Positions 4,826 to 5,789 of a DNA stretch of 5,789 nucleotides are shown piece by piece. How positions within the stretch are numbered: position 1 is the stretch's first letter; each line of letters opens with the position of its first letter. The stretch is from Deltaproteobacteria bacterium RIFCSPLOWO2_12_FULL_60_16. Its GTDB lineage: Bacteria; Desulfobacterota; Binatia; UBA9968. Below the pieces are notes generated by a model. The model ran no database searches, was not told where the DNA came from, and saw only the letters and a program-made list of their open reading frames with translations. The stretch spans positions 2,110 to 7,898 of the forward strand of contig MGSR01000008.1 in assembly GCA_001798565.1 (NCBI GenBank), in the 5' to 3' direction. The translations under genes were made by a program, and so were the position numbers.

Positions 4826-5789
4826 ATGCCTGAACAACTCTGGTCGGTCCTGCCGGTAATTCTGCTAATTCTGGCCGCTGAGTTCGTCAACGGCTGGACC
4901 GACGCGCCGAATTCCATAGCCACCGTCGTCTCCACCCGCGTCCTCTCCCCGCAGCGGGCCGTGATCATGGCTACGCTGCTGAATACTGCAGGGGCCTTTT
5001 CGGGCACGGCGGTGGCCGCCACTATCGGCAAAGGAATCGTTGACGCCTCCATCATCAACACGACGACAGTAGCCGCCGCTATGGTCGGAATAGTCCTGTG
5101 GAGCAGCCTCGCCTATTATATGGGAGGGCTGCCCACCAGCGAGAGCCATGCCTTGGTGGCCGGGCTGGCGGGAGCGGGGCTGGCCACGGCCGGGCCCTCG
5201 GTGCTCTTGTGGGAAGGATGGAGCAAGGTCCTTATCGGCCTTCTCTTCTCCACCTTCCTGGGATTTCTTGGGGGTCTGGGAATTATGTTGCTGCTCTATC
5301 GTGTCTTTTACCGGAGCCGCCCAGGGACAGTCCGGATTCTTTTTGGTCGGTTGCAAGTTCTCTCGGCGGCGTTTATGGCGTTCAGCCACGGCAGCAATGA
5401 CGGGCAGAAATTCATCGGTGTCTTCACCCTGGCGCTTGTGCTCGGGGGAATCCTGCCGGAGTTCGCTGTTCCCGTCTGGGTGATTTTGCTCTGCGCCGCG
5501 ACGATGGGAATCGGCACGGCCTTGGGAGGCTGGAAGATCATCCGGACCATGGGCATCCGGCTGACCAAGCTGGAGCCGATCCACGGATTCTCGGCCGAGA
5601 CCTCAGCCGCCCTGGTGATCGAAGTGGCCTCTCGCTTCGGGATACCGCTGAGCACCACCCATACCATCGGCACTTCCATTATGGGGGTCGGCTCGATTCA
5701 GAGGTTCTCCGCCGTGCGCTGGGGCGTGGCGGGCGAGATCATCATGGCGTGGCTCCTGACCTTTCCCGCTTGCGGACTGATCGCCTACT
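4826..5789 (+). CDS. pit: PiT-family inorganic phosphate transporter (3' end beyond window)
   Basis: The 321 visible residues form a polytopic membrane protein of the PiT family, which moves inorganic phosphate (usually as a metal-phosphate complex or with a cation) across the inner membrane. The N-terminal signature is NGWTDAPNSIATVVSTR (23-39) and the second-half signature is FSHGSNDGQKFIG (186-198), the two copies of the family's inverted repeat. PTSESHALVAG (103-113) and PLSTTHTIGTSIMGVG (274-289) are the matching Ser/Thr-His motifs. The start is well fixed: TAG lies in frame immediately before ATG 4826, and no other good start is near. No convincing Shine-Dalgarno is seen; GGAC at 4817-4820 is the best. 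Short bacterial members are about 330-340 residues, so little is probably missing. Such genes are often next to a PhoU-like DUF47 gene, which could follow outside the window. No functional tie to the cytochrome genes is visible. Confidence 0.95.
   Translation, partial: MPEQLWSVLPVILLILAAEFVNGWTDAPNSIATVVSTRVLSPQRAVIMATLLNTAGAFSGTAVAATIGKGIVDASIINTTTVAAAMVGIVLWSSLAYYMGGLPTSESHALVAGLAGAGLATAGPSVLLWEGWSKVLIGLLFSTFLGFLGGLGIMLLLYRVFYRSRPGTVRILFGRLQVLSAAFMAFSHGSNDGQKFIGVFTLALVLGGILPEFAVPVWVILLCAATMGIGTALGGWKIIRTMGIRLTKLEPIHGFSAETSAALVIEVASRFGIPLSTTHTIGTSIMGVGSIQRFSAVRWGVAGEIIMAWLLTFPACGLIAY

Noticed and set aside
4582..4859. Two short + strand frames (70 and 83 codons) inside the palindromic element
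   Set aside because: They overlap each other, lack ribosome binding sites and run through the palindrome arms; neither translation looks like a known protein.
4531..5584. Minus-strand frames (176 and 239 codons) over the element and the phosphate transporter
   Set aside because: They are antisense to a clear PiT coding sequence and contain no motif of their own.

Overview
The window comes from a GC-rich bacterium with an energised membrane and a periplasm rich in c-type cytochromes. The cytochrome b fragment belongs to the split, b6f-like type with an 'APWYFLGLQE' segment in place of the classical PEWY motif. This is a pattern I associate with menaquinol-using complexes of Desulfobacterota and similar deep-branching Gram-negative lineages. 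The exact phylum cannot be fixed from this sequence. All genes seen are on the + strand.

Region 1 (1-3696) is the distal part of a respiratory operon for a quinol:cytochrome c oxidoreductase (bc-type complex). In order it has the tail of an unseen upstream gene, the C-terminal half of a split cytochrome b (62-835), a 55-residue membrane miniprotein (835-1002) and an 894-residue membrane-anchored octaheme cytochrome c (1012-3696). The first three junctions are TGATG overlaps or a 9-nt gap, so the genes look translationally coupled. Quinol would be oxidised in the cytochrome b/Rieske part (Rieske and b6-like genes presumably lie upstream), and electrons would leave through the eight c hemes. 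The octaheme protein is unusual: one N-terminal membrane anchor, about 160 residues of charged coiled coil, a tight triheme cluster with many histidines, then five tandem monoheme modules with Met-Pro ligand motifs.

Region 2 (3697-4462) holds a secreted cupredoxin-like protein with a recognisable type-1 copper ligand set, fused to a small beta-sandwich domain. It has a very good ribosome binding site and perhaps its own promoter. It could be a periplasmic electron-transfer partner of the complex, but that is inference from adjacency.

Region 3 (4463-4825) has no convincing gene. It is packed with inverted repeats: 9-bp ends (GTTGAAAAA...TTTTTCAAC) enclosing two large palindromic units and several small hairpins. 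It may be flanked by a TAGATG direct repeat. It looks like a non-autonomous MITE-like element or a structured intergenic repeat, and its right end lies 9 nt before the next start codon.

Region 4 (4826-5789, cut by the window end) is a PiT-family inorganic phosphate transporter, functionally unrelated to the cytochrome operon.

The least ordinary items are the architecture of the octaheme protein, the miniprotein between cytochrome b and the octaheme gene, and the palindromic element.
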